Source: Tepidamorphaceae bacterium
Lineage (GTDB): Bacteria > Pseudomonadota > Alphaproteobacteria > Rhizobiales > Tepidamorphaceae
Reading direction: 5' to 3'
Assembly (NCBI GenBank): GCA_028279445.1
Contig: JANQNT010000023.1
Location: 496,001-560,000, forward strand
DNA: 64,000 bases
Every line of letters starts with the position of its first letter. Positions within the stretch are counted from its first letter, which is position 1. A program made the translations under genes and the position numbers. Of the stretch, positions 6,648 to 15,757 are shown in pieces. The notes beneath the pieces are model-generated. The model saw only the letters and a list, made by a program, of their open reading frames with translations, ran no database searches and had not been told where the DNA came from.

Positions 6648-9100
6648 GACGCGGCCTCGCCTCCGGGTCCGGCGCCGCGCGGGACGCTCACGGATATGTC
6701 GCCGGCCGGAGTGCCGACCGGCACACGTTGGCGACCCTCGGCGATGGCGCTCGCGGGCGTCTGGCCATCGCCGGCCTGTCCCTTGGCGGACTTGCGCCGT
6801 TTGGCGGCCTTCTCGTTGAGCAGCGCCAGCACCTTCTCACGGGGGCCATCGGCGATCACCTTGCCCTGATCGATCAGGATCAGCCGATCGACCACCGACA
6901 GCATGGCGCCGGAATGGGTGCATACGATCAGCGTGCGGGCGCCGTCGGTGATACCGGCGAGTTCCTGAGCAAGGGCCTGCTCGGCGGCGAAATCGAGCGC
7001 GGCGGAGGGTTCGTCGAGAAACAGGGCCGACGGCTGTCGGATCATCACGCGGGCGAGCGCGACCGCCTGGCGCTGGCCGCCCGACAGCCCCTCGCCACGC
7101 TCGCCGACGGGCATCATCAGCCCCAGCGGGTGTTCTGCGGTGAATGTGTCGATGCCGGTCAGGCGAACAACGCGGGCAACGTCGTCGTCGCTGGCCTGGC
7201 CGCGCCCCATGACGATGTTGTCGCGCACGGTGCCGGAGAACAGTTCCGGCGACTGGCCGACATAGCCAACGCGGGCGCGCAGGTCGGCCGGATTATGAGC
7301 GCGGGTGTCGCTGCCGGCCACGATGATCGATCCGGTATCGGCTTCGTAGAAACCCGCCAGCAGCTTGCCCAGCGTGGTCTTGCCCGAGCCGATCCGGCCG
7401 ATGATGCCGACCCGTTCGCCGGGCTCGATGGTGAAGGCGATGTCCTGCACCGCCGGACGCACGGCGCCGGGATAGGTGAAGCTGACATTGCGGAACTCGA
7501 TGGTGCCGTGGTCCTCGGCCAGTCCCTGCCCGCGCTCGCTGGCCTCCACCGGCAGCTTCATCAGCGCGTTCAGGGTCTTCAGCGCCGACACCGCCTGCTG
7601 CACGCGCACCAGCGTCATGGCGATGCTGGTCAGCGGCGCCAGCACGCGGGACGCCAGGATGTTGGTGGCAATCAGTGCGCCAACGGTGATCTTGCCGTCG
7701 CCGATCAGGAACACGCCCCAGATGATGATCAGGACGCCGACCGATTGCTGCACCAGGGTGGACAGGTGCAGCACCAGCGAGGACCAGAAGCGGATTGCCG
7801 CGCTGGCGCGGCTGCTGGCGGCCACCGCATCCTCCCACTTGCGCTGCATGGTACCTTCGGCATTGGCGGCGCGGATTGCCTCGATGCCGGCCAGGCTTTC
7901 CACCAGAACGCCATGGCGGCGGTTGGCCTCGCGCTGGGTGACGGCCACCGCGCGGGCCAGCGGAATGCGGATCAGAATGGTCAGCACCAGCACCACCGGA
8001 ACCGCGACGATCGGGATCCAGGCGATCGGTCCGACGATGGTCCAGATGGCAAAAACGAAGATGCCGATGAAGGCGAAGTCGGTGAGCGCGATGACGGTCT
8101 GGGAAGTGAACACCTCACGCACCGTCTCGAATTCGCGCACCTGGGCGGCGGTAACGCCTGTGCCGAGCCGCTGCTCACCCATGCGCAGGCGTACGATGCG
8201 ATCGAAGAGCTGCGCGGCGAGACCCATGTCGATGCGCTTGCCGGCTCGGTCCAGCACCACCGCGCGCAGATGGCGCAGGATCAGTTCGAACAGGAGCGCG
8301 ATCGCGACCCCGCTGGACAGCGCAACCAGCGTCGATACGGCGAGATTGGGGATCACCCGGTCGTAGACGTTCATGATGAAGAACGGCACGGCCAGGCCGA
8401 GCAGGTTGACCATCAGCGCGGCGAAAACGACCTGTATCCAGGTCGGCCAGGCGCGCAGCACAGGGCCCATGAACCAGTGACCGCGGCGGCCGGAGTCGTG
8501 CGTGGTCTCATAGAAGCCCTGCGCGGTGGGGGACTCCTGCGGCGTGACCAGGAAGAGCCTGCCGGAGGCCGCACGCGCCAGCTTGTCGAGCGGCACCCAG
8601 GCCACGGCCGGATCGGCGCGCGGATGAAACACCTTGGCCGTGCCGGCGGCGGGGTCCAGCGCGCTGACGATGCAGGCATCGCCGTCGTGGAGAAGGAGCA
8701 CGACCGGCAGCAGCATCGGCGCGATGCGCTCAACCGGCCGACTCACCAGCTTGGCCCGGATACCGAACCGCTCGGCGGCACGCACAAAGGTCCTGGCGTC
8801 AAGCGAACCGTCGTCGAGCGGCAGCCCGGTCAGTGCGCCGCCCTTCGAGAAGGCGATGCCGAAATGGCGCGCCACGTGATCGAGGCAGTCGAGCAGCGGG
8901 TCGACCGGACCGGCACCGGCGACAGCGTCCTCGGCTGTTGCTTCGTCATCAGATGCTCGAACGGATTCCGCGTCGGCCGCATCGGCCACGGTGTGCTCCG
9001 GTGCGACGTCCGGAGCATCCGCGGCGGCACCGGACTCATCGGAGGCCGAACCGGTTTCGGCTGCGGCTTCGCCAGTCTTTTCGGTGACCTTGGTGTCCAT
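6644..9100 (-). CDS. Type I secretion ABC transporter/ATPase (LssB/LapB-like)
   Basis: I chose ATG 9100 (818 residues) because the protein then begins MDTKVTEKTGEA and an acidic, Ala-rich tail follows. A C39-like domain (about 50-185) lacks the catalytic Cys, as is usual in exporters of non-cleaved RTX adhesins. Six membrane helices (about 210-460) precede the nucleotide-binding domain. That domain has Walker A GRIGSGKTT near 570, signature LSGGQRQ near 672 and Walker B ALFLDEPSAAL near 695. The C-terminus after about 770 is a Lys/Ala/Gly-rich tail. It follows the TolC gene after a 456-base gap rich in repeats and is coupled to hlyD. The protein exports unfolded cargo straight to the outside. 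Confidence 0.95.
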   Translation of the reverse strand: MDTKVTEKTGEAAAETGSASDESGAAADAPDVAPEHTVADAADAESVRASDDEATAEDAVAGAGPVDPLLDCLDHVARHFGIAFSKGGALTGLPLDDGSLDARTFVRAAERFGIRAKLVSRPVERIAPMLLPVVLLLHDGDACIVSALDPAAGTAKVFHPRADPAVAWVPLDKLARAASGRLFLVTPQESPTAQGFYETTHDSGRRGHWFMGPVLRAWPTWIQVVFAALMVNLLGLAVPFFIMNVYDRVIPNLAVSTLVALSSGVAIALLFELILRHLRAVVLDRAGKRIDMGLAAQLFDRIVRLRMGEQRLGTGVTAAQVREFETVREVFTSQTVIALTDFAFIGIFVFAIWTIVGPIAWIPIVAVPVVLVLTILIRIPLARAVAVTQREANRRHGVLVESLAGIEAIRAANAEGTMQRKWEDAVAASSRASAAIRFWSSLVLHLSTLVQQSVGVLIIIWGVFLIGDGKITVGALIATNILASRVLAPLTSIAMTLVRVQQAVSALKTLNALMKLPVEASERGQGLAEDHGTIEFRNVSFTYPGAVRPAVQDIAFTIEPGERVGIIGRIGSGKTTLGKLLAGFYEADTGSIIVAGSDTRAHNPADLRARVGYVGQSPELFSGTVRDNIVMGRGQASDDDVARVVRLTGIDTFTAEHPLGLMMPVGERGEGLSGGQRQAVALARVMIRQPSALFLDEPSAALDFAAEQALAQELAGITDGARTLIVCTHSGAMLSVVDRLILIDQGKVIADGPREKVLALLNEKAAKRRKSAKGQAGDGQTPASAIAEGRQRVPVGTPAGDISVSVPRGAGPGGEAAS

Positions 9101-9258
9101 GGCGCGAACTTCGCGACTTGGCTCCCGGCGCCCTGCAAACAACCCACACGTGCAGACCCGGTCCGGAGCAATCCGACATGGTTATCACGCCGACCTGCAA
9201 TTCGGAAACGCACTGCCCTTGCTTGCGTCAACATCGTTAACGGCGCGGCATTCTTGCT

Positions 9259-9337
9259 GGCCGCTCGGCTTGTCCGAAAACCGGTTCCCACTTTATTGCC
9301 GGCCGCTCGGCTTATCCGAAAACCGGTCCCCACTTTT
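9259..9337. repeat. Two tandem copies of a Rhizobiales-type intergenic palindrome core
   Basis: GGCCGCTCGGCTTGTCCGAA continuing into AACCGGTTCCCACTTT (9259-9294) is repeated at 9301-9337 with few changes (offset 42). The second copy is extended to CACTTTTCGG. Each holds the CCGAAAACCGG...CCACTTT core also present at 25796-25842. The 9101-9556 gap between the ABC and TolC genes holds this pair and the direct repeat that follows; no gene was seen in it. Confidence 0.7.
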
Positions 9338-9386
9338 CGGGCCTCGCGGCATCATCCTGCACAGACTGAGTTTGAGGCACCCAGGC

Positions 9387-9514
9387 ACGCGACTGCGTGC
9401 CCGGCCGGTCAGGCCGCCCTCGCGGAGCCGTTGCGCGTCAGCGCAACTGGCGTGAGTGATATAGAACGACGCGACTGCGTGCCCGGCCGGTCAGGCCGCC
9501 CCCGCGGAGCCGTG
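9387..9514. repeat. Imperfect direct repeat of about 46 bp, offset 82
   Basis: The stretch starting ACGCGACTGCGTGCCCGGCC at 9387-9432 recurs at 9469-9514 with one visible change (CCCTCGCGG versus CCCCCGCGG). Weaker similarity continues past each copy (AACTGGCGTGAG versus AACTGGCGCGAG). This looks like a local tandem duplication upstream of the ABC exporter gene and next to the stop of the TolC gene. Its function is unknown. Confidence 0.7.
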
Positions 9515-9556
9515 AGCGCGGACATTGTCCGAGCGAACTGGCGCGAGCGGCAAGAA

Positions 9557-10996
9557 CTATTGCCGCAGCGGCTCGATCTCGATGTGCCAGATGCTGGCTT
9601 CGCTCTGGGCGCGGTGATCGGCGAGGACCTCAGCAGGCGCCTCGACGCCCAGCGTGGTCAGCAGTTTACCCATGTGAGCGACGAGCTGATAGGCGGTGAA
9701 ATAGTGCACCGCGGCCGCGCTCTGGAACTGGAAGCGGCTGTTGAAGCGGGCATTCTCGCTGTCCAGCAGATCAAGCAGGCTGCGGGTGCCGATGGAGTAC
9801 TCCTCCTTGTAGGCGGCAACCGTGCGATCGTTGGCCTCCACCTGGTCGCGCAATGCCGCGACCCGCCGGTTGCCAGTAATGTAAGCGGCAAATGCCCGCT
9901 CGATCGACTCGGTGATCTGGCGGCCCTGGACATCAGCCTCCAGTTGCGCCTGGGTCAGCCGCTCGGTGAGCGCCCGCGCCCGGCTGCGGCGGATATGCCC
10001 GTCGAACAGATCCCAGTTCAGGGTCAGACGGCCGGTCACGTCGACATTGCGGCCATCGACGCCATTGACGTCATGGCCGTAGGTCGCTGCTCCTTCCAAC
10101 GCGACCGTGGGGGCGAACGCGCCTTTCGCGCGCTGCAGGGCGAAGCGGGCCGCGTCGATGTTGGCGCGGGCGGAGGCAAGTGCCGGATTGTTGGCAAGGC
10201 CGAAGTCGACCGCGACGCGCGCCGACCTTGGAAGATGCGGCGGGTAATGGACCGACTTGGTCCGGCCGGGTTTCACGCCGATCACCTGCTTGAACTTGGC
10301 CCGGGCCTCCTGATAGGCGAGCTCCACCTGCGCGGCGATCGCCTCGGCGCCGGCGACGCGTTCCAGCGTCTGGTTGGCGTCGGACCCGGGCGCCTTGCCG
10401 CCGGCGACCAGTTCCTGGACAAGGCCGAGGATCTCGCGGTGGCGTTCCACGTTGGCGCGCGCCAGGCTGAGCAGGCGGCTGTGGCGGCGAAAATCGATAT
10501 AGGCCTCGACCGCATCCAGCGCGAGAATCTCCGCGCCGGACAGCACCCGCAGAGCGGTGGCGTCGAGGCGCGCCGCAGCGCGGTAAATCTCATTGGCGCG
10601 CTGATGACCGCTGAACAGCACCTGACGGATCAGTATGCTGGCCTGCCGGCGGTCGCGCCAAAGCGCGTTGTCCTCCGGATCGAGGCTTTCCGGCCGGTCG
10701 ACATATTGCTGGCCGATGTCCGCTGCCACACTGACGTTAGGGTAAAGTGCGCCCTGCGCGATGCGCAATTCGTGACCGGTGGCGCGGCGGTCGGCCCGCG
10801 CGGCGTTGACGGACGGGTGCGATGTCACCGCCAGCGAGACCGCTTCGCGCAAACTCAATGCGGTTGCAGGACTGGTGAAGCAAAACGCAAGGGCGGCTGC
10901 GCTGAGTGCCGCAAGGCGCCGGACTCGCCGTGGTCGGGGATAAATGCCCCCGTCTCGCAGCGACTGCTGCGAACCAACAGCACGCAAGAAAGCCAC
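9557..10996 (-). CDS. TolC-family outer-membrane channel for type I secretion
   Basis: This 479-residue protein has a signal peptide (about 25-47, RRVRRLAALSAAALAFCFTSPATA) and two repeated helical outer-membrane efflux domains. Typical segments are LREAVSLAVTSHPSVNAARADRRATG near the N-terminus and SIGTRSLLDLLDSENARFNS near residue 400. The start at 10996 is GTG with GAGGGGG upstream. The extra residues before the signal peptide leave the exact start uncertain. It is the first gene of the secretion operon and is divergent from the RTX protein gene across a 320-base gap. Confidence 0.93.
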   Translation of the reverse strand: MAFLRAVGSQQSLRDGGIYPRPRRVRRLAALSAAALAFCFTSPATALSLREAVSLAVTSHPSVNAARADRRATGHELRIAQGALYPNVSVAADIGQQYVDRPESLDPEDNALWRDRRQASILIRQVLFSGHQRANEIYRAAARLDATALRVLSGAEILALDAVEAYIDFRRHSRLLSLARANVERHREILGLVQELVAGGKAPGSDANQTLERVAGAEAIAAQVELAYQEARAKFKQVIGVKPGRTKSVHYPPHLPRSARVAVDFGLANNPALASARANIDAARFALQRAKGAFAPTVALEGAATYGHDVNGVDGRNVDVTGRLTLNWDLFDGHIRRSRARALTERLTQAQLEADVQGRQITESIERAFAAYITGNRRVAALRDQVEANDRTVAAYKEEYSIGTRSLLDLLDSENARFNSRFQFQSAAAVHYFTAYQLVAHMGKLLTTLGVEAPAEVLADHRAQSEASIWHIEIEPLRQ

Positions 10997-11076
10997 CCCA
11001 ATGCCCCCTCAAGCAACGCCACTCGTACCGACACGAACGACAGCGGAACTCCGCGCGGCGCCTCCGCACCCGATCC

Positions 11077-11116
11077 GTTAACAAAAGGTTAACTTGACGT
11101 TGAGGAAATGTATAAT
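11077..11116 (+). promoter_or_regulatory. Candidate promoter with GTTAAC-N5-GTTAAC motif for the RTX protein gene
   Basis: Two copies of the self-complementary hexamer GTTAAC (11077-11082, 11088-11093) are separated by AAAAG. The second overlaps a -35-like TTAACT (11089-11094), followed after 16 bases by TATAAT (11111-11116). Transcription from here would leave a leader of about 190 bases before the ATG at 11317. That leader has a GCGGTG/CACCGC stem-loop near 11180-11205 but no riboswitch that I recognise. The 10997-11316 gap holds no other gene. Confidence 0.4.
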
Positions 11117-11316
11117 GGTCATGGCTCCGTAACGGTAAGTCTACTGGTGAGTGTTGCCTTCAGAGCGCACTTTAACTTCGCGGTGGAGGATCGCGAGGAC
11201 ACCGCAAAAGGTCGACGGATGTTGCGGAATCAGGCCGGATTTCGTTAGCTGGCCGGTAATCGAGGGGCGGAGACGGACCGTCAGCGCAAAGCGCGGCGGA
11301 CCGGATCGGAGCAATC

Positions 11317-14300
11317 ATGATTGGACGTCCGGTCTCGTATGACGGGTCCCTGACAGGGGACGTGCGCCTGGCGCCTGACCTTCCCACACAACCCCAGTGG
11401 ATCACCGTTCAGGTGGCCGACGGCGTGGCTGAGCTTCCCGGCGGAATCGATCTGGCCGGGGCCTCGTTCAATGAGGCGTCCGAAGACCTGGTCATTCTTC
11501 TCGCCGATGGCAGCATCGTGCTGGTGCAGGGCTATTTTGCCGGCGCCGCACCACCGCTGGTCAGCCCGGACGGCACGTCGCTTCCCGGACTCATGGTCGA
11601 AACCCTGGCCAAAGCCGGCAATGGCCTGACGCTCGCGCAGGCCGGCGACACGGCGGCAACGGGCGGCCAGCAGATCGGCACCGTCGTTACCGTGCGCGGA
11701 ACCGTCACCGTCGAACGCGCCGACGGCACCACCGACACCCTGGAGCAGGGAGACGCCGTCTTCCTCAACGACGTCGTTGTCACCGGCGACGGCAGCGAGA
11801 TCGGCATCACCTTCACCGACGGCAGCGTCTTTTCGCTGTCGGAAGGCGGGCGCATGACGCTCGACGAGTACATCTACAATCCCGGCGGCGGCGACGCGAA
11901 CATGCTCGTCGGCCTGCTGCAGGGCACGCTCGCCGTTGTGTCCGGGCAGATCGCACCGGCCGGCGACATGGAGGTTCAGACACCAGTCGCCACGCTCGGC
12001 ATCCGCGGCACGTCGGCCGTCATCCAGTTCGAAGGCGTCAGCCTGCGCGTTGCGCTGATCACCGACGTGAAGGACGGCGAAGGCGGGCTCATCCAGATCA
12101 TCAACAACGACAACAACGACGTCCTGCTGACGCTGACGGAGAGCCAGATCGGTCAGATCGCCTCGCTTCTCGCCGGCTCCGACGACGCCAGCCTGAGCGA
12201 CCTCAGCGCCGCCGACCAGGCGCTGATCGACCAGACCGTCAGCACGCTGGTGACCAGCTACAACCAGGCCACGGGACAACAGGACGACGACGACGCGACG
12301 CCAGGCAGCGGTGTCGATAGCGACGGCCCTGATCTCGAAGGCGACACCGAGGACGGCGAGGGCGAAGGCAACGACGCGCCGGACGATTCGGCGACCGAAG
12401 ACGAAGGCGACGGCGGCGGAGAGGAAGACACCGCCGTATCGCCGGCGCCGCAACTGGCATTTCCCGCGCCGCCGACCATCCTGGAAGACCACACGATCAC
12501 CTTCACCGACATCACGGTGACCGGTCCCAGCTCCGTGGCGCTGACGATCACGGCCGCCTCGACCTTCCAGCTCGCCTCGGTCACGCAGCTCGCGTTCCTG
12601 ATGGTGGACGGCGCGCCGCCAACTGGCTCCATACCACCGGACTACCAGTTCCACAGCGTTACCATCAGCGGCCCGATCGCCGCGGTGCGCGCGGCCCTCG
12701 ACGGGCTGATCTACACGCCGACCGAGAACGCCAACGGCGACGATGCCGGTGGCCTCAGTTTCTTCGCCTTCGGCAACGGCCAGACCGCCGATGGCGCACT
12801 GCCGATCGACATCATCCCGGTGAACGACGCTCCGGTCATCACCGCGCCGACAGATGTCACCGCGGTCGAGGACACGACGTTCTCGTTCGCCGGGCTGCTG
12901 TCGATGGTGGACGTGGACGAGGCGGAAGTCGGTGCATCCGATCCGCAGTCGGTCACGCTCAGCGTCAGCAACGGAACGCTGAGCTTCCAGGGCGGCACAC
13001 CGGCCGGCATCGTGGACCTCGCCGGCGTCGGCACGATGACGGTGACCTTCAAGGGCACCTCGGCGGAAGTGAACCCGGCGCTCGACCTGCTGCTCTACAC
13101 ACCGGACCTGAACTTCAATGACAACCTGGGGTCGGAGGCGCTGACCATCACCGTCAACGACCAGGGCAATTCCGGCCTCGATCCCGGCGAGAGCGGCAAT
13201 GCGTTCTCCGAACAGGATCAGGAGGTCATCAACATCTCCGTCACGCCGGTCAACGACACACCGGAATCGGCGCCGATCATCTCCGCACCGGCAAGCGTGA
13301 CCGCGACGGAAGACATCACCTTCTCGTTCACCGATCTGTCGGTCAACGACGTCGATGCCAACGAAGACGCCGTGACCGATCCCCTGCTGGTCAGCCTCAG
13401 CGTGAACAACGGTTCGCTCGGGTTCTCGGCCGCCACCTCGGGGCTGACGTTCACCGACAGCGACGGCAGCGACGGAACGCTCGTCTTCGCCGGCAATCAG
13501 AACGAAATCAACGCGGCACTGGCCCTGCTGCAGTACACGCCCGGCCCGGACTACAACGACAACCGCGCCGCAACGCCGCCCACCGACGCGTTGACCATCA
13601 CCGTCAACGACCAGGGCAACTCGGGACAGGACCCGGGCAACACCGGTGGCGAGAACAACGAGGAAGACGTCGCTGTCGTCACCATCAACGTCACCCCGGT
13701 GAATGACGCGCCGGTCAACACGGTTCCGGTCGTGGCGCAGACGGTCAACGAGGACGAGGTGCTGACGTTCTCGGCCGCCACCAACAACGCCATCACCGTT
13801 GGCGATGTGGATGCGCATGAGCCAAACGCACCGAGCGGTCAGGTCCAGGTGACGCTGAGCGTTGGCAACGGCGTGCTGACCGCCACCACCGGCACCGGCG
13901 CGGCGATCGGCAACAACGGCAGCGCAACGGTGACCCTCACCGGCACGCTGACCCAGGTGAACGCGGCGCTGGAAGGCCTCACCTATCGGGGCGACGCCAA
14001 CAAGAACGACAACACGTTCGGCGGCCCCGACACGCTGACCGTCACCACCAGTGACCTCGGCAACACCGGCAACGGCGGCACGCTCACCGACATCGACACG
14101 GTGACCATCAACGTCACCCCGGTGAACGATGCGCCAAAGGGCACCGATTCGATGGTCACCGTCGCCGAGGACGGAACGCATACATTTGCCGCGAGTGACT
14201 TCGGTTTCACCGACCCGGACGACGCGCTCCCGAACGCTGCGTTCGCGAACGACTTCGCCGGCATCACCATCAACATGCTGCCCGCCAGCGGTTCGCTGTT

Positions 14301-15741
14301 GTTGAACACCGGCTCCGGGCCAGCCGCCATCACAACGGGAACGTTTGTTACCGCCACACAGATTGCGGCGGGCGACCTGACCTTCGCGCCGGTGGCCGAT
14401 GAAAACGGGACCGGCTATGCATCGTTCCAGTTCACCGTTCGCGACGACGGCCTGGACACCGACCCGAACGAGAGCGACGCGGCCGCAGCCAATACGCTCA
14501 CCGTCGATGTGACCCCGGTCAACGACGCCCCCGTGATCAACATCCCGTCGGGATCCCCGCTGTCGGTCGATGAGGACAACCCGCTGACGTCATTGGGTAT
14601 TACCGTCAGCGACGTCGATTCTGGCAACAATGACATCCAGGCGAAACTGACCGTCCAGAATGGCACGCTGAATTTCAGCGGCACACCTATGGGCGTCACG
14701 GTCACCGGCGGAGCACTGGGCACGACAACATTCACCTTCACGGGCACCGCGATGGCGATCAGCACGGCGATTGCCGGCGCCATCGTCTACACGCCGGATG
14801 CGGACTTCTTCGGCATCGACACGCTCGCCATCGAGATTGACGATCTGGGGAATTCAGGCGACGGCGGCTCGGAGATGACCGCGGCGCAAGTTACGCTCAA
14901 CGTTGTGCCGGTGAATGACCCGCCAGTCGCCACCGCCGATTCCGTGCTGACCAATCAGGGCGCTGGCGACACGCTTAATATCCCGATCGATGCGCTGCTG
15001 GCCAACGATACTGACGCCGAGGGCGATGATCTGTCGTTTGTTCCGGGTAGCCTGACGGTGGTCGATGACGCCGTCCAGTTGACGTTGCTAAGCACGTTCC
15101 CCGGAACGGGCGCAAGCTTCAGCTATCAGGCGAGTGACGGCACCGACACCTCGAACACGGCGAACGTCTCGATCGGGCGTGGCGCTTCCCCGCTGCCTGG
15201 CCTTGTCCAGGGTACTGCGGCGGATGAAATCCTCATCGGCACCGACTCCGCAACCGGAGACATCCTCAACGGCATGGGTGGCAACGACTGGCTGATCGGG
15301 CTCAGTGGCAATGACACGCTGATCGGCGGTGATGGCAATGACACGCTGATCGGTGGCGATGGCAACGATACCCTGACCGGCGGAGCGGACAGCGATACCT
15401 TCGTTTACGAGGCCGGGGACGACGCCTTCACCGATATCATCACCGACTTCACCCACGGCGGTGGCACCGATCCGGACCTGATCGACCTGCGCGGCTTGCT
15501 CGATGCGGCGCTGCCATCCGACTACGACACCAACGGCACGCTCGGCGACTGGGTCTATGCCGAGGAAGCTGCCGGGACGGCCCGGCTGTATGTTGATATG
15601 GATGGCGGTGGCAACGACTTCTTCTCCAACCCGAGCCTGATTGATTTCACCAACGGCGGCGCGCTGGTGGGTAACAGCATCAACGTTTTGCTCGACGGTG
15701 TTGTCGAGCAGCTAACGGTCAATGCGACAACTTTGGCCTAG
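11317..15741 (+). CDS. Large type I-secreted surface protein: FecR domain, cadherin-like repeats, RTX C-terminus
   Basis: This 1474-residue protein has no Sec signal. Residues about 110-250 form a FecR-like domain ([16 protein letters not shown] ... [16 protein letters not shown]). An acidic Asp/Glu/Gly linker follows (about 320-370). Six cadherin/VCBS-like modules then each begin with VNDAP-type motifs, near residues 502, 645, 795, 936, 1068 and 1199. Four calcium-binding GGxGNDxLxG nonapeptide pairs lie at about 1319-1360. The last 110 residues match a type I secretion target domain ([22 protein letters not shown]). It is probably exported by the divergent TolC/ABC/HlyD operon and acts as an adhesin or matrix protein. 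The gene is followed after 16 bases by a cyclase gene. Confidence 0.9.
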   Translation: MIGRPVSYDGSLTGDVRLAPDLPTQPQWITVQVADGVAELPGGIDLAGASFNEASEDLVILLADGSIVLVQGYFAGAAPPLVSPDGTSLPGLMVETLAKAGNGLTLAQAGDTAATGGQQIGTVVTVRGTVTVERADGTTDTLEQGDAVFLNDVVVTGDGSEIGITFTDGSVFSLSEGGRMTLDEYIYNPGGGDANMLVGLLQGTLAVVSGQIAPAGDMEVQTPVATLGIRGTSAVIQFEGVSLRVALITDVKDGEGGLIQIINNDNNDVLLTLTESQIGQIASLLAGSDDASLSDLSAADQALIDQTVSTLVTSYNQATGQQDDDDATPGSGVDSDGPDLEGDTEDGEGEGNDAPDDSATEDEGDGGGEEDTAVSPAPQLAFPAPPTILEDHTITFTDITVTGPSSVALTITAASTFQLASVTQLAFLMVDGAPPTGSIPPDYQFHSVTISGPIAAVRAALDGLIYTPTENANGDDAGGLSFFAFGNGQTADGALPIDIIPVNDAPVITAPTDVTAVEDTTFSFAGLLSMVDVDEAEVGASDPQSVTLSVSNGTLSFQGGTPAGIVDLAGVGTMTVTFKGTSAEVNPALDLLLYTPDLNFNDNLGSEALTITVNDQGNSGLDPGESGNAFSEQDQEVINISVTPVNDTPESAPIISAPASVTATEDITFSFTDLSVNDVDANEDAVTDPLLVSLSVNNGSLGFSAATSGLTFTDSDGSDGTLVFAGNQNEINAALALLQYTPGPDYNDNRAATPPTDALTITVNDQGNSGQDPGNTGGENNEEDVAVVTINVTPVNDAPVNTVPVVAQTVNEDEVLTFSAATNNAITVGDVDAHEPNAPSGQVQVTLSVGNGVLTATTGTGAAIGNNGSATVTLTGTLTQVNAALEGLTYRGDANKNDNTFGGPDTLTVTTSDLGNTGNGGTLTDIDTVTINVTPVNDAPKGTDSMVTVAEDGTHTFAASDFGFTDPDDALPNAAFANDFAGITINMLPASGSLLLNTGSGPAAITTGTFVTATQIAAGDLTFAPVADENGTGYASFQFTVRDDGLDTDPNESDAAAANTLTVDVTPVNDAPVINIPSGSPLSVDEDNPLTSLGITVSDVDSGNNDIQAKLTVQNGTLNFSGTPMGVTVTGGALGTTTFTFTGTAMAISTAIAGAIVYTPDADFFGIDTLAIEIDDLGNSGDGGSEMTAAQVTLNVVPVNDPPVATADSVLTNQGAGDTLNIPIDALLANDTDAEGDDLSFVPGSLTVVDDAVQLTLLSTFPGTGASFSYQASDGTDTSNTANVSIGRGASPLPGLVQGTAADEILIGTDSATGDILNGMGGNDWLIGLSGNDTLIGGDGNDTLIGGDGNDTLTGGADSDTFVYEAGDDAFTDIITDFTHGGGTDPDLIDLRGLLDAALPSDYDTNGTLGDWVYAEEAAGTARLYVDMDGGGNDFFSNPSLIDFTNGGALVGNSINVLLDGVVEQLTVNATTLA
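15280..15387 (+). repeat. Four 27-bp tandem repeats encoding RTX nonapeptides
   Basis: Units start at 15280, 15307, 15334 and 15361. Each encodes a GNDxLIGG-type calcium-binding repeat pair. Units two and three are nearly identical at DNA level (GGCAATGACACGCTGATCGG), pointing to recent duplication or slippage within the gene. Confidence 0.9.
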
Positions 15742-15757
15742 CTGAGCGTTAGAGTCC

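Noticed and set aside
6728-11092. A plus-strand open frame of 1454 codons opposite the whole secretion operon
   Set aside because: It runs through three well-supported genes and a repeat-filled gap, shows no signal or domain pattern, and has low-complexity composition. It is a shadow of the opposite strand.
11123-11316. Possible c-di-GMP riboswitch in the leader of the surface protein gene
   Set aside because: The conserved GEMM sequence blocks are not present; only a simple stem-loop is visible.
11281-14181. A minus-strand open frame of 966 codons opposite the surface protein gene
   Set aside because: Its Val/Arg/Asp/Gly-rich periodicity simply mirrors the cadherin-like repeats on the plus strand.
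15280-15387. Regular 27-bp repeats that could be mistaken for a CRISPR-like array
   Set aside because: They are in frame, have no spacers, and encode the RTX calcium-binding motif.
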